Shown: one piece after another, positions 8,554 to 17,916 of the stretch
Layout: each line of letters begins with the position of its first letter
Numbering within the stretch: position 1 is the stretch's first letter
DNA from: Bradyrhizobium sp. SZCCHNS1050
GTDB taxonomy: Bacteria; Pseudomonadota; Alphaproteobacteria; Rhizobiales; Xanthobacteraceae
Direction of reading: 5' to 3'
NCBI RefSeq assembly: GCF_032484785.1
Contig: NZ_JAUETR010000001.1
Coordinates: forward strand, 1,608,501-1,672,500
Length of the DNA: 64,000 bases
Translations under genes and position numbers: made by a program
Notes under the pieces: model-generated
The model's database searches: none
Told to the model about the DNA's origin: nothing
What the model saw: only the letters and a program-made list of their open reading frames with translations

Positions 8554-9021
8554 CTAAGTCACCTTCGGAAGGTGCTCCTTCCACACGTCGCAGGTCGCAG
8601 TATAAGCGTCCTTGAAGAACAAGCGGACAACTAGCGCCGCGACCACCGTGGCGAGCGTTGGCGCTATACCGAATGTACTAACGATCGCTCCAACTAATGT
8701 TGTCGCAAACATTGTTTCACCGAGATTCATGGATTCCAAAATCACCTTCCGCTCAGTCGCGTTGGCGCTGTCAGTGCCGCAGACCAAGTCATAAACGTCT
8801 CGGTTAATCCGTTCAAAGAAACGCCGCCCGATATCACCCATGAATTCTAGGGGACCGGCAAACGGTGCATCGAATGTTGCATCGCTGTCAAACGCACCAG
8901 CCCGGTGCGGCTCAGCTAGCATTGCTGACTTGCGCAGCCCTAGTTCCTCAAAGAGCTGGTCTGGCTCAGACTCCAGCAGCTTTTCTACCGCCATCTTCGG
9001 ATCGTTTGGCGACTTTGGCAT
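8554..9021 (-). CDS. small membrane protein partner of the CHAT protease
   Basis: A 155-residue protein. The first about 100 residues are soluble and acidic. Residues 103-136 form one long hydrophobic block (MFATTLVGAIVSTFG, then LATVVAALVVRLFF) broken by Pro121, consistent with two short membrane helices or a helical hairpin. It starts 25 bases after the CHAT gene with a perfect AAGGAGG site, so the two genes are one operon. No known family is recognised. A plausible role is an effector or pore-forming target released by the CHAT protease, by analogy with protease-activated membrane effectors; there is no direct proof. Confidence 0.7.
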   Translation of the reverse strand: MPKSPNDPKMAVEKLLESEPDQLFEELGLRKSAMLAEPHRAGAFDSDATFDAPFAGPLEFMGDIGRRFFERINRDVYDLVCGTDSANATERKVILESMNLGETMFATTLVGAIVSTFGIAPTLATVVAALVVRLFFKDAYTATCDVWKEHLPKVT

Positions 9022-9046
9022 GACTACCTCCTTGGTTGGCTTCCGG

Positions 9047-12000
9047 TCAAGATCCGCCGATTAGGACCGGCGGACGTAGCGCAGCGTCCGCCGCGCCGAA
9101 AAGAGTGTACGCAAGTCCAAGCGGATTATTCTTCTTGGCAGCGGCCAGCCTTATCTGACGGGTCGCCTCCCCAATGGCTTGCCCGCTGAGAAGCGACGGA
9201 AGCAATTGACGCGCAACAAAGTCTTCGAAGACCGGGCGCATTGAACACTCCGTGCCCAGCACCGCTCGTGCACCTCGCGTCAAAAAGAATTCGATGAAGC
9301 TGTCGGCGAGAGACGGGGTCACTTGCGCCGAGTCGCACATGTTCAAGATTACTATGGGGTTCGCGGTCATCGCCTTGATGTTCCTATAAAGCAGCGGCAG
9401 CTTAAGACGGCCAGAGCTCAATTCAATCCAGGAGCTGTCTTGATCAAACTCTCGTTTTCGAATTCGTTCGTAGATATCGTGCCAAGCATTCCTCGTAGGT
9501 GAGTCATGAGGAAGTTTGTCGTACAGTTCTACAAAGTCTTCTATCGTGACACCTTGGCTACGGATACGCGGCTGCCGCGTGTGGCCGTGTGTAAAAAAGT
9601 ACAAGATGTGACTAGTGCCTGCTTTAAGACACAACTCGGCATCCCGAGGCCCATCGATGGGTTTACTTCCGAAGAGTGTCGCTTTTCGCTGTGTTCGGTC
9701 GAGAAGCTCATTAAGGAATCGCTGCTGGTCTGGCGTTTGAGCGAATTTCCAGTACATTGCGCCTATTTCGATATGCTCAGACCAATTCTCAGGTGGCGCA
9801 GGAAGAACTATCCGCTGTTCGACGACATACCGGAAACCCCAGAAGCCATCGACAACCGGCGTCTGCGTCACACCTATTTTATAGGGCGCGTCTTCGTAAG
9901 GTAACTCGTACAGAAGGTTCCAGGCGAAAGCAAAACCGAAGTCGTCTTGACGAGTCGAAATCTGAATCTTCCCGCCTTCCCGCAGTCGATTGGTCGTAAG
10001 CCATTCACCAATGGTCGACATTCCGCCTTTAGGACCGTGACAGAACATTACTGCCCACAAATCTCGTCCTATCGCGGCCAACTTGGCCATATGTTTCTGG
10101 AACTCATTTGTATCTCCGTCGACCCGCTGCTGCAGGGTGTCGGAAGCTGAGACTTGGAACAAGACCCGCCGAGCTTCGCGTATCTGGTCCTCGAGCTGTA
10201 GAGGCGAAAGAGAAATTGGGGACGTAAACTTCAACTCATGGAGCTCGGGGTAGGTAAAGACGATGACGTATTGGCCGTTGTCGAGTTCGATATCGATGTG
10301 GAGTTCGCTCGGGGTGATCAGATCGAAATCGTTGGGATCACACTGCCGATCCTGAGTGAGCTGCGGTCTCGCGACGTCGACTCCGTTGTCTTCAGCAGGA
10401 AGAACACCGGCGCTAAGGGTAAGTTTCTCAAGGAGATTGTAACGATAGAAGAGACGAAAACGGATTTTCGCAACATCGATGAGGTCATGTGTTGAACGAA
10501 GCGGCTGAAGCCGAAACACAGCATCAGCGGTGGAATCGCCGCTTGGAGGAAGAACAATCTTGTCCACATGCGGAGTAATCCTGAAGTCTTGCTCTACGAG
10601 CGAGTGCGCAGTGACAAAGATATCAACAGGCGCTTCTTGCTTTGGTTGCCGAATTGGCCTACGCGGAGCGCTGGTTTGCACCCCGATAGGTCTCACGCGT
10701 ATCGAGACCACGGCTTGGTACCATTGCTGGGCCCGCAGTCGCCCATCTTCACTCAGTTCGGGGCCACGTTTTCCAGTCTCTTTTTCCTCGAATATCTGGA
10801 CCGTTGCGTAACGTGGTTGGGGCCCTGGCGTGTCCAGAGCCACCGGAGTACGCCGCTCCTTCTCTAAGGCCACCGCACGAGCATAATCATCTGCTGGGGA
10901 TGGCGCCGCAAAAACTCTTTCCGGCCGCGGGGGCCGCATCAACTCCTTCAGCAGCCACTGATCATTTAGCTCGTGCGCCGCAGCAAGCAGCTTTGGCTTC
11001 CACTCGAATGGGAAATGCGGAGCGACCGCCCTGAGCGCCTTCCGTCGAATTTCCGGATCATGGATTTGCTGTACTGCGCCCAGCAAGTCTTCATCCAGCT
11101 GCCCTAAAAATACGTGGCTAGTCGCCACGTCGATTAAGGCGTCCGCACGAGTTCCCTCGTCCTTGATTGAGCATACTGCTGCAAGCAATTCTTGCTTGGC
11201 TGCAAGTAGCTCCGACTCAAGCGTTCCGAGTAAGAACGGCGTCACCCCTTCTAGGGCCTCGCCACGAGCTTTGTAGCTTGGGATCGAACGAGCTGCAGCG
11301 AGAAGCTCAGACTTATGAGCTTTGGAAATTCTCCGTGCCACGGTTGATAGGGTCTTTGCGCGCAATTCCTCATCTTGCAAAGAGGATATTGTCACGAGAA
11401 GCTGCGAATGCAGTGTTTCGGGCAGAAAAGGTGCCACTCCTTGCAGCGCTTCCGCTCGATGGGGCTCCTCCTGCATTGTACCTACTGCCGCTAGCAGATC
11501 AGGCTGCAAGACTTTCGGCAGATATGGGGCTATAATGCTCAACAGATCGGCTCGAAGTGGTTCTGCTTGTATTGCACACGCTGCGGTGAAGACGTCTGAG
11601 TGTAACGCTTCCGGCAGGTATGGCGCGATTCCTTCTAGCTTCAGCTTGCGAACCTTTTCGTCGCGGATTGCGGAAACCCCGGCAAGTAGGTCTCTTTGTG
11701 CGGCGAGCGCCTCTGAGCCTAATGTTTGGGGCAGAAACTGAGTTGCTTCGTTCAGCGTCTTCGCTCGAAGCTCTTCATCTTGGATCGCGAGCGTCGCAGC
11801 TAGCAAGTCTGGCTTCAATTCCAATGGCAGGCTCTGCGCTACCCGTCCGAGCACCCAGCCACGGCTTTGTTCGTCTAAGGCACACGTGGCATCGAGCAAG
11901 TCCCGTTGCGAGCTCTCAGGCAAGAACTGCGCTATATTGACCAACGCCGCGTCGCGCTCGGTACCTTTAATATCAAGGGCCGCGCGAAGAAGCGCTGGCC

Positions 12001-12211
12001 TCAATCGCAAGTGCAAGCGTGGAGCTACGGTGCCGAGCAGACGGGCTCGAGCCGGCTCATTATTGATTTGCCTAACCAGTTTAAGCAGCTTCGGCTGCAG
12101 CTTCTCGGGTACGTAAGGCGCCACGTCCTTGAGCGCCTCAATCCGAAATTCTTCGTTCTGAATTCCACTGGCTCGGTCGAGCAGGCCTTTGATCGTGCGC
12201 ATTGCGGCCAT
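9047..12211 (-). CDS. CHAT-domain protease with N-terminal ARM/HEAT-like repeats
   Basis: A 1054-residue protein. Residues 1 to about 440 are about a dozen degenerate helical repeats of the type LLAAV..I.DE..RA..L..VAPFLPE, which resemble ARM/HEAT-like repeats found in bacterial signalling and conflict proteins. A Pro-rich linker and a beta-rich middle region (about 480-690) follow. The C-terminal third is a caspase-like CHAT domain: the catalytic His is H875 in FFTHGH and the catalytic Cys is C959 in VILNMCDSA. No TPR repeats or NTPase are seen. The minus-strand operon continues with a small membrane protein. Its base composition is visibly less GC-rich than the core genes, which fits horizontal transfer. 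Likely a defence or programmed-death protease; the trigger is unknown. Confidence 0.85.
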   Translation of the reverse strand: MAAMRTIKGLLDRASGIQNEEFRIEALKDVAPYVPEKLQPKLLKLVRQINNEPARARLLGTVAPRLHLRLRPALLRAALDIKGTERDAALVNIAQFLPESSQRDLLDATCALDEQSRGWVLGRVAQSLPLELKPDLLAATLAIQDEELRAKTLNEATQFLPQTLGSEALAAQRDLLAGVSAIRDEKVRKLKLEGIAPYLPEALHSDVFTAACAIQAEPLRADLLSIIAPYLPKVLQPDLLAAVGTMQEEPHRAEALQGVAPFLPETLHSQLLVTISSLQDEELRAKTLSTVARRISKAHKSELLAAARSIPSYKARGEALEGVTPFLLGTLESELLAAKQELLAAVCSIKDEGTRADALIDVATSHVFLGQLDEDLLGAVQQIHDPEIRRKALRAVAPHFPFEWKPKLLAAAHELNDQWLLKELMRPPRPERVFAAPSPADDYARAVALEKERRTPVALDTPGPQPRYATVQIFEEKETGKRGPELSEDGRLRAQQWYQAVVSIRVRPIGVQTSAPRRPIRQPKQEAPVDIFVTAHSLVEQDFRITPHVDKIVLPPSGDSTADAVFRLQPLRSTHDLIDVAKIRFRLFYRYNLLEKLTLSAGVLPAEDNGVDVARPQLTQDRQCDPNDFDLITPSELHIDIELDNGQYVIVFTYPELHELKFTSPISLSPLQLEDQIREARRVLFQVSASDTLQQRVDGDTNEFQKHMAKLAAIGRDLWAVMFCHGPKGGMSTIGEWLTTNRLREGGKIQISTRQDDFGFAFAWNLLYELPYEDAPYKIGVTQTPVVDGFWGFRYVVEQRIVLPAPPENWSEHIEIGAMYWKFAQTPDQQRFLNELLDRTQRKATLFGSKPIDGPRDAELCLKAGTSHILYFFTHGHTRQPRIRSQGVTIEDFVELYDKLPHDSPTRNAWHDIYERIRKREFDQDSSWIELSSGRLKLPLLYRNIKAMTANPIVILNMCDSAQVTPSLADSFIEFFLTRGARAVLGTECSMRPVFEDFVARQLLPSLLSGQAIGEATRQIRLAAAKKNNPLGLAYTLFGAADAALRPPVLIGGS

Positions 12212-12472
12212 GGGAAACTCGTTGCACGCTATAAAGGACTTTAATAGAGGCGTAATCTCAAGCGCTGCTCTTGATCTGGATCAACGTCCGGTTGTCTTCT
12301 GATGGATGCAAGTGCCTAGGCCGAGAAGGTTCATCGAGCGCCGGCGCATGTTAATCGCACTGCTCAAGGTCGGCTGAGTTGCATCTATTACCCATCCCGC
12401 TCCATAGCGATGCACAGTGACTGTTGTGAGTAAATGCGTGAGTAGCCTTAGGGTAGCGAAATTATTATTCCT

Positions 12473-12943
12473 TTATTTGTAACCACTTATTGCAGTATCG
12501 CGATCCCGGCCAGGGGCACCAATTGTGCTGGATGGCGGCTGCGGCGTATCGCAAAGATGTTGCCGGGCAAGAAATCGGATCCCGTCCGGCGGGCAGTTGC
12601 GCAAGTAAGCGGCAGGCGCGCCGAACAGCGTACACAGCTGGCCAAAACTCCAGTGCGTCGGCGTGACAGGCTCAGTTTGTCCCGCAACGATCAAGGCCAG
12701 GCGCTCGGCATTCTCGTGGACAGCCTCCACGCGGATGGTCCGACTTTCGACGGTGCGCACCTGCGCACGTTCGGCCCGGCTGCGCACGGCGTCATAGAGG
12801 TCCGGCAAATTGAGGTAGCGTTCGTCATCTGGACGCGCAAACCACTCCGACGACACCCGGCCAATCCGCTGGCCGCGTGAGATATCTACCCGGAAACCAC
12901 TGGAAACCGACTGTTCGCCGTGCTTTGACATCGTCACGTTCAT
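12473..12943 (-). pseudogene. truncated DUF932 (phage/plasmid-like) gene
   Basis: The ATG at 12943 has an AGGAG site and the first about 130 residues match the N-terminal part of DUF932 proteins (NLPDLYDAVRSRAERAQVRT, then WSFGQLCTLFGAPAAYLRN). DUF932 proteins normally run to about 350-400 residues, but this one leaves the family pattern after RFLARQHLC and stops at residue 156. A 3' deletion or frameshift has removed the rest. Such genes belong to plasmid and integrative-element cargo. Confidence 0.65.
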
Positions 12944-13468
12944 TGTCACTCTCCTGTTCAGGTTGAAGCGCAGCGCTGCGCTGCAACCCTGCCCGTCGGC
13001 GAGACCTGGGGTAGCAAGGGCAAGGGCGGCCGGGAGCGAAGGGGACTCCCCACCTTTTGCAAGAGCATTCTGCTTGCGAGTGCGACCAACCATTGCAGCT
13101 TCGATTTCGCGTTAGGCAGGGTGAAGAGCGCACAAGCGCGCTCGAACCTCTGCCTCGCGGCGAGCAGCGGGTGTGCAAGCGGAGCGAGTGCTTTCGCGGG
13201 GAACCGGCTGCAGGGAGCGTGTTGAAGCCGTCGCTGATGGCCCCGTGAGCCGCGACTGAAGCTGGGCGGAAGGCACTCGGAAGCGCGCTGAGGGCGGCGC
13301 CCTAAGCCTTCGGTGTGTGAGCGAAGTGGCGCGCAAAGCACCGCCACTAAGCGACAACGCGTCAAGGTCATCGCTCGCTCATGTGAACAGACTGATCGGC
13401 GACATTCGGGCCTGTCGTCGTCGCGACGCTCCGCTATGCGAAGGCTTCGCGCCTCGCCGACGACAGGA
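12944..13468. other. no gene seen
   Basis: About 525 bases between the DUF932 remnant and the IS110 remnant. Several short frames exist but none has a ribosome site, family signature or consistent codon use. It may hold IS110 flanking DNA; no ends could be defined. Confidence 0.4.
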
Positions 13469-14720
13469 TCAAACCGCCGCGGAGTGCGGAGTTCGGTCTC
13501 TGTCGAAGAGTTCGCCGGTCCTCAGCATGGCGCAAGCAACCCCAATCAAACGGCTGCCGATCGAACGCAGCGCGCGAGCATGAGAGTCTCCGCGCTTTCG
13601 TAAGGCGGCATATCGATTGCGTGTTTGGAAGTCGTGCAGCACCGCCACGCGCGCCCAATGGTAGACAGCCGTTCTGAGACGATGCGGACAAGACTGTCGC
13701 ATAACCACGAGAATCTGCTTACCGCTGCGCCGCGTGACGGGCGCGACTCCAGACAGGCCCCTAAGTGCATGGGCATCGCGGCGAGCGACCGCGTCATGTG
13801 CTTCGGACAAGAGCGCCGCGAGAACGATCGTCCCTACTCCAGGCATTGACCGCAAGATCTCGGGATCGGCCTGGGAGTTCGGTACGACGCCGATTGCTGG
13901 CCGGGAGCTCGGCGACCGCGGAACACAGGCGCTCGAACTGCTTCAGCGCGACCTTCATCTGCTGCATTACCAGTCGCAGACGCTGCAGGATCAGCTCGCA
14001 ATGCGCGACGCAGGCTTCCGTAACACCGTCTGCCACCGTTATCGGCTTGCCACGAAGATGGTTGAGCAACGTGTCGGCCGTCCACTTCTTCACCCGGCTT
14101 TGCTTCAGTCGCTTTGCGACCGTCGACGCTCTCACCGTTTGTGCTTTGGCGGGTGTGGAGATCAAGTCCCAGAGCTCCAAGATCCAATGCTGCGACCAAT
14201 CTTCCGCAAGGTCCAGCATCTGCGGAAAGTAGCGCCAGAGCTGATGCCGAAAGCGGTTAGCCAAACGATTGCGTTTGGCAGACAAGTCCTCTGCCATGCG
14301 TGACCACTCACGCAACTGGATGATCGTCGGATGCACCGGTTCCAAGAACCGATAGAAACGCCGATCTGTTCGCAGAGACTCGGCAAGCACGAGCGCATCG
14401 AGCCGATCATCCTTGGCACCCGCCATGGTAAATCGATCTCGAAAGCGATCAAGTTGCTTCGGATTCAAGGCATGCACGAGAAAACCAGACTCCATCAGGC
14501 TCTCGACGACTGGTCCGTGCGGGACTTCGATTCCAACAGCGATGCGCCCCGGCTCGGCACCCGCCGTTGTTCGGATCCAGTCAGCAAGTTCAGCCAACCC
14601 TTCACCGCTATGCTGAAACGAGCGATGGCCGAGCTTTGCTCCTTGGGCATCCAACGCATAAACGTAGTGCGTCGCCGATGCCCAATCGATGCCCACGTAT
14701 GCAGCAATTTCTTCAGTCAT
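13469..14720 (-). pseudogene. frameshifted IS110-family transposase
   Basis: The N-terminal part (ATG 14720, AGGAGG upstream) has the RuvC-like DEDD domain of IS110 enzymes (AAYVGIDWASATHY, then GAKDDRLDALVLAESLR). The C-terminal transposase_20 part (RSMPGVGTIVLAALLSEA and LSGVAPVTRRSGK) lies in a different frame. A single-base shift near 13890-13903 joins them into one protein of about 415 residues ending at 13469. Inactive unless the shift is programmed, which is not usual in IS110. Confidence 0.8.
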
Positions 14721-15148
14721 TCCTTTCCTCCTGGCTCAGTCGGGCAGCTGCGCTCCTCGCCGGCCCTGTTCTGGCGCTCAAAGGCGCAACTCCCCACGGG
14801 GCGTCGAACGCAGCTCATCCGTCGGAGCACTCGTCCCCTCTAGGCGCTCACGGCGCTGGATCACCAGGTGACTCCCAACGAATCAGCCCGCAGACGACGA
14901 TAGCCCGTGAGGAGCATCGTGATTGGAACAGGGATCACCCGCCTGACAAGGGCGCGCGAGGTCCGCGCGCGTCTGCACAAGCCATTCAGAGCGAGAGCAG
15001 TGAGATTGATCGAGAGGCGCGGAAGACCGGGGAAACCGTTCCGGCCGGCACATTTCGTGCGTACCCTTGCCCGCGAGGGCGGAGCCATTAGCAATCCCTT
15101 CGAAAGAAAATGTTCTTTCCGCTTCCAAGGCAGCGGCGCAAGAAGCGC
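14721..15148. other. no gene seen
   Basis: About 430 bases downstream of the DUF736 remnant (minus strand) and upstream of the IS110 gene. Open frames exist in both directions but none shows family features or a ribosome site. Possibly the remains of element backbone DNA. Confidence 0.35.
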
Positions 15149-15178
15149 AAAAGGCCCCGCTCTCGAAGAGGTAGGGCC
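15149..15178 (-). terminator. Rho-independent terminator after DUF736
   Basis: On the minus strand the GGCCC...GGGCC stem, with an inner CTCTTCGAGAG hairpin, is followed by TTTT. It lies just downstream of the DUF736 remnant. Confidence 0.55.
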
Positions 15179-15195
15179 GACGACGCGGCCGTGCA

Positions 15196-15505
15196 TTAGT
15201 CCCCTGCGCGGCGGGACCAGATCAGCGTAATACCGTCGTCGTCCTCGACCTTGACCAGCGATGCATAGATCGGCGCGGGGAGCTCGGATCGTCGAGCTTG
15301 ACCGAGAGGCATTCGCGATCGCTGTCGCGGGCGGTCTTCTTCCAGGCCGCGCCGAACTCCGTGGAGCCTGCAAGATGCGGTAGTCGGGCGCCTTATCTTT
15401 GTCTTTCTCGGATGTGACAAACTTGGCCTTGATGTTGAGCGTCAGCGTCTTGATCGAACCGTTATAGCCGTTCTCCGATGCGGTGAAGGTGCCGATGGTC
15501 GCCAT
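15196..15505 (-). pseudogene. DUF736 gene with two one-base deletions
   Basis: Begins MATIGTFTASENGYNGSIKT, the standard DUF736 start, and ends [20 protein letters not shown] with the usual terminal WSR. Between them the frame changes twice: near TTGCAGG (the expected TTGGCAGG would restore [20 protein letters not shown]) and near CCGAGCTCCCC (one base missing before PAPIYASL). DUF736 genes are a hallmark of rhizobial integrative conjugative elements, so this is backbone debris. Confidence 0.8.
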
Positions 15506-15682
15506 GATGATCTCCGACTGTCTGCTCGGGCCGCGCCCATCGCGGCCTCGATGGCGCCCTTGCGCCCGGAGACGATCGGCCCGCAGCCCAGGGAAGATCA
15601 AGACTCCCCCATGCTGAACGCCGACGCCATGAATAGCGTCATTGCGGGTGTCCTGGACCACGTCTGCAAATAGGAGAGGGAA

Positions 15683-16009
15683 ATGCGCACACTGCTTACC
15701 GCGATATCCTTTCTAGTCTGCCTCAACCCGGCGGCAGGAGCATCACTATCGATTGAGCAGCCCGAACAGACGTGCAAGAGCCGCAACGGCCAAGCGGCCT
15801 GCGCGGCGTATCTCATGGGCATGGTTCATGGGCTGCAGCTTGCGACGACCTGAACGAAGCGAGGAGACCTGTTCTGCATTCCGGAGAGCATCAGCGCGCC
15901 ACAGGCGATTGATCTCTTCACGGGCTCGATATCGAAGGCTTACGACGTCAAGGCCTCAGCCGGATCATTTTTTGCGGCGCTGTTGTCGAACAAATATCCA
16001 TGCCATTGA
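15683..16009 (+). pseudogene. Rap1a/Tai-like immunity-type protein with in-frame TGA
   Basis: A 108-codon frame with a good AGGAG site. A signal peptide (LLTAISFLVCLNPAAGA) is followed by the pattern of Rap1a-type periplasmic proteins: paired cysteines, AAYLMGMVHGLQLATT, CIPESISAPQAIDLF and a C-terminal KYPC. Codon 57 (15851-15853) is TGA where a Trp would fit (TGG to TGA), splitting the gene. Both halves are otherwise intact. Rap1a/Tai proteins neutralise secreted amidase toxins; no toxin gene is visible nearby, so if functional it would be an orphan. Confidence 0.6.
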
Positions 16010-16383
16010 GGCTGCTTGCGACCCTCAAGCTCTTTCATGGCAGCCGCCTTAATCATTGCATAGCAAGTACGAGAGACTTCGCGGATGACCGGTCCTGTGA
16101 CGGCATCGCTGCCGGTTTCAATCTCGCGTTTCGTCAATCGATCGGCAAGGCCGCTACCGTAACATGTACAATACTGCTGAAAGTACAGCAGCAGAATGAC
16201 TTTCATTTCTGGATCGCTGTCCCGGCCTCTCAAGCAAGAATTGGAAACGCCAGCGATGAACGAGGCCCGGTCAGCGCCAACCAGGTACTGCGCCGTTGCC
16301 GGGGTCGCCAACACTGACAAAACCATATCGGCCCAAGCGGCTAGGCTCCCTATCGCAACGTCGCGCGGCGTCTTTATGAACAT
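15940..16383 (-). CDS. secreted Cys-containing hypothetical protein
   Basis: A 147-residue protein with an N-terminal signal-like segment (VAIGSLAAWADMVLSVLATPATA, in two parts: VAIGSLAAWA then DMVLSVLATPATA) and a mature part with four or more cysteines (SNSCLRG, QQYCTCYGSG, SRTCYAM). The last about 20 residues lie antisense to the Rap1a-like pseudogene. No family is recognised. Probably periplasmic. The start at 16383 is chosen because the longer frame lacks a signal-compatible N-terminus. Confidence 0.5.
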   Translation of the reverse strand: MFIKTPRDVAIGSLAAWADMVLSVLATPATAQYLVGADRASFIAGVSNSCLRGRDSDPEMKVILLLYFQQYCTCYGSGLADRLTKREIETGSDAVTGPVIREVSRTCYAMIKAAAMKELEGRKQPQWHGYLFDNSAAKNDPAEALTS

Positions 16384-16426
16384 CGAGGATACTCGCTGGT
16401 TGCACGAGGCTGATAGCAAGCTTTAG

Positions 16427-16921
16427 CTATGCGTAGCCCACATTGAGCAGATCTTTCGGATCGACGCCGTTGGCTCGACAGTAGGCCTCAAGTTCGGCTC
16501 GGCCACTGGCGGAATTCTCAAAAGCCTTCCACTCATCTCGCTTCAGGGAAACCTCCAAGGTATGGAGTCCGTACGTGTTCATTTCTCGCTTATGCGGTTT
16601 AAACACATCCGCGGCCGTCACTTTTCTCTTGTTCTTCTTGGGATGAGTGTAGATTTCGTATTGTCGTTCGCGCAGCTCGCGAAGCACAAACTCCTCCAAC
16701 TTCCATTTCATACTCGAAATACTTGGGCGCTGAGAATCGGGCGGTGATCGACCAAACATTTGCCGATAACCGTCGAATCCCTTGCCGTGGTATTCATAGG
16801 TTTGCAGCGCGCCCCTGATCCACTGCGATTGCCAGAGGGAATCGACGATCATAAGCGCAATTTGGCGCTCGTTTTCTTCCCGGAATTCTATCTCTTCGTC
16901 CGTTTCATCGTTGCGAGCCAT
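16427..16921 (-). CDS. hypothetical cytoplasmic protein
   Basis: A 164-residue charged protein (ATG 16921; a GTG 24 bases upstream is the alternative). An acidic N-terminus (NDETDEEIEFREENERQIAL) is followed by a mixed alpha/beta-like part ending ELEAYCRANGVDPKDLLNVG. No motif that allows assignment. Base composition and codon use are less GC-biased than in the core genes. Confidence 0.55.
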   Translation of the reverse strand: MARNDETDEEIEFREENERQIALMIVDSLWQSQWIRGALQTYEYHGKGFDGYRQMFGRSPPDSQRPSISSMKWKLEEFVLRELRERQYEIYTHPKKNKRKVTAADVFKPHKREMNTYGLHTLEVSLKRDEWKAFENSASGRAELEAYCRANGVDPKDLLNVGYA

Positions 16922-16978
16922 GGTTTTCTCACCCCGTTCTGTCACACGTCACGGCCAATGACCGGCAGTGCCATCAGC

Positions 16979-17578
16979 CTAAGCCGCAATTTTACCTAAC
17001 CTCTTCACTCGCGCGCACGCCTCCCGCGCGTTGCTCATGTGCTCGGCACCGCGTCCGGCGGCAGCTTCACGTCGGCGGCGATAGAGATCCCGAGCAGCTT
17101 TTGCCTCGATGACCATCGGCGCGAATTGGCCCCAATCGATTTTCCATTTCTTCTTGCTGCGCAACCGCCAAATTCTAAAAGAGCGCACGACATGCCGCTC
17201 GAACGCAGCCCTGGTGCATTTGTTGACCCGCATAAACTGACTAATCAATCGTCGCTCGTCCGCCGGCGAAATAATGCCTATGATCAGGAGCTGCTGAACA
17301 CGTCCTCAATGCTGAACCGAGTGGCAAATGGTGCAGATCGCGTCGACCCCGACCAGTGTGGCAACTCCGCTGCGAGACCGTTCGACATACCTCCAGTTTT
17401 CGTGGTCGTGCAGGCGGTCCTTCCTTCCACAGATTGAACACTTGCCGAGGGCCGACCGGGTTGCTCTGCTGAGCTTTAACCAGCGACCGGGCCCTAGACC
17501 GACCACGTTGGATCGGAGATTCCGGCCCCAAAGGGGCTCTGGGATGAGTTCTAAGCGGAGCCTGTTCCTCGGCGGCAT
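16979..17578 (-). pseudogene. HNH-like nuclease gene interrupted by one TGA
   Basis: The ATG at 17578 has a GGGGAGG site. The first 90 codons carry a zinc/HNH-like signature: CSICGRKDRLHDHENWRY at 47-64 and VDAICTICHSVQH at 78-90. Codon 91 is TGA (17306-17308). The same frame then continues with coding character (GRVQQLLIIGIISPADERRL, later KKKWKIDWGQFAPMV) to a stop at 16979, for 199 residues in all. Homologous proteins usually have Trp or Ile followed by Gly-Arg after this His, so TGG to TGA is the likely lesion. Function if read through: DNA or RNA nuclease of the HNH superfamily. Confidence 0.6.
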
Positions 17579-17704
17579 CGCTTGCCTCCCCTTGGCTAGC
17601 GGGGTCTTTGATCACATACGAGACGATAAGACGGCGATAATACCTGGCAGTGTATAGGAAAGTTCATATTCGCCACCCCCTCGAATCCGTGTTATGGCTT
17701 GATC

Positions 17705-17911
17705 ATGACCGAGAAGCGCAAAGGCTCCAGCATCAATTCCTCCACCCGCGTCTTGGGAGATAAGACTTTTGCGGCCATTTCGGCTGTAGAAGGGTTGAAG
17801 CTTGGCAAGGCTTCTAGGGATCGCCTGTCCTCTCTCGACAAGGCAAAATTGACGCCGGCCCAAAAGCGGGCCGAGGTTTTGAGAGCGTATGTTCGGCCCA
17901 AGGGCCGCTAG
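17705..17911 (+). CDS. VbhA-like Fic antitoxin
   Basis: A 68-residue protein immediately upstream of a Fic gene. It carries an alpha-helical segment, FAAISAVEGLKLGKASRDRL, that resembles the inhibitory helix of class I Fic antitoxins, whose motif is (S/T)xxxE(G/N). Here the Ser is three rather than four residues before the Glu. The ATG at 17705 is preferred over TTG at 17699; no strong ribosome site is seen. It is expected to block ATP binding in the Fic active site. Confidence 0.75.
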   Translation: MTEKRKGSSINSSTRVLGDKTFAAISAVEGLKLGKASRDRLSSLDKAKLTPAQKRAEVLRAYVRPKGR

Positions 17912-17916
17912 CGCCG

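Noticed and set aside
13469..14720. Programmed frameshift in the IS110 transposase
   Set aside because: IS110 enzymes are normally read from one frame and no slippery heptamer is seen at the break, so decay is more likely.
15683..17578. General TGA-to-Trp recoding in this genome
   Set aside because: TGA ends many intact genes here (soxB, soxS, rluD, the ubiquitin-like E2 and others), so a global code change is excluded; only local read-through remains possible.
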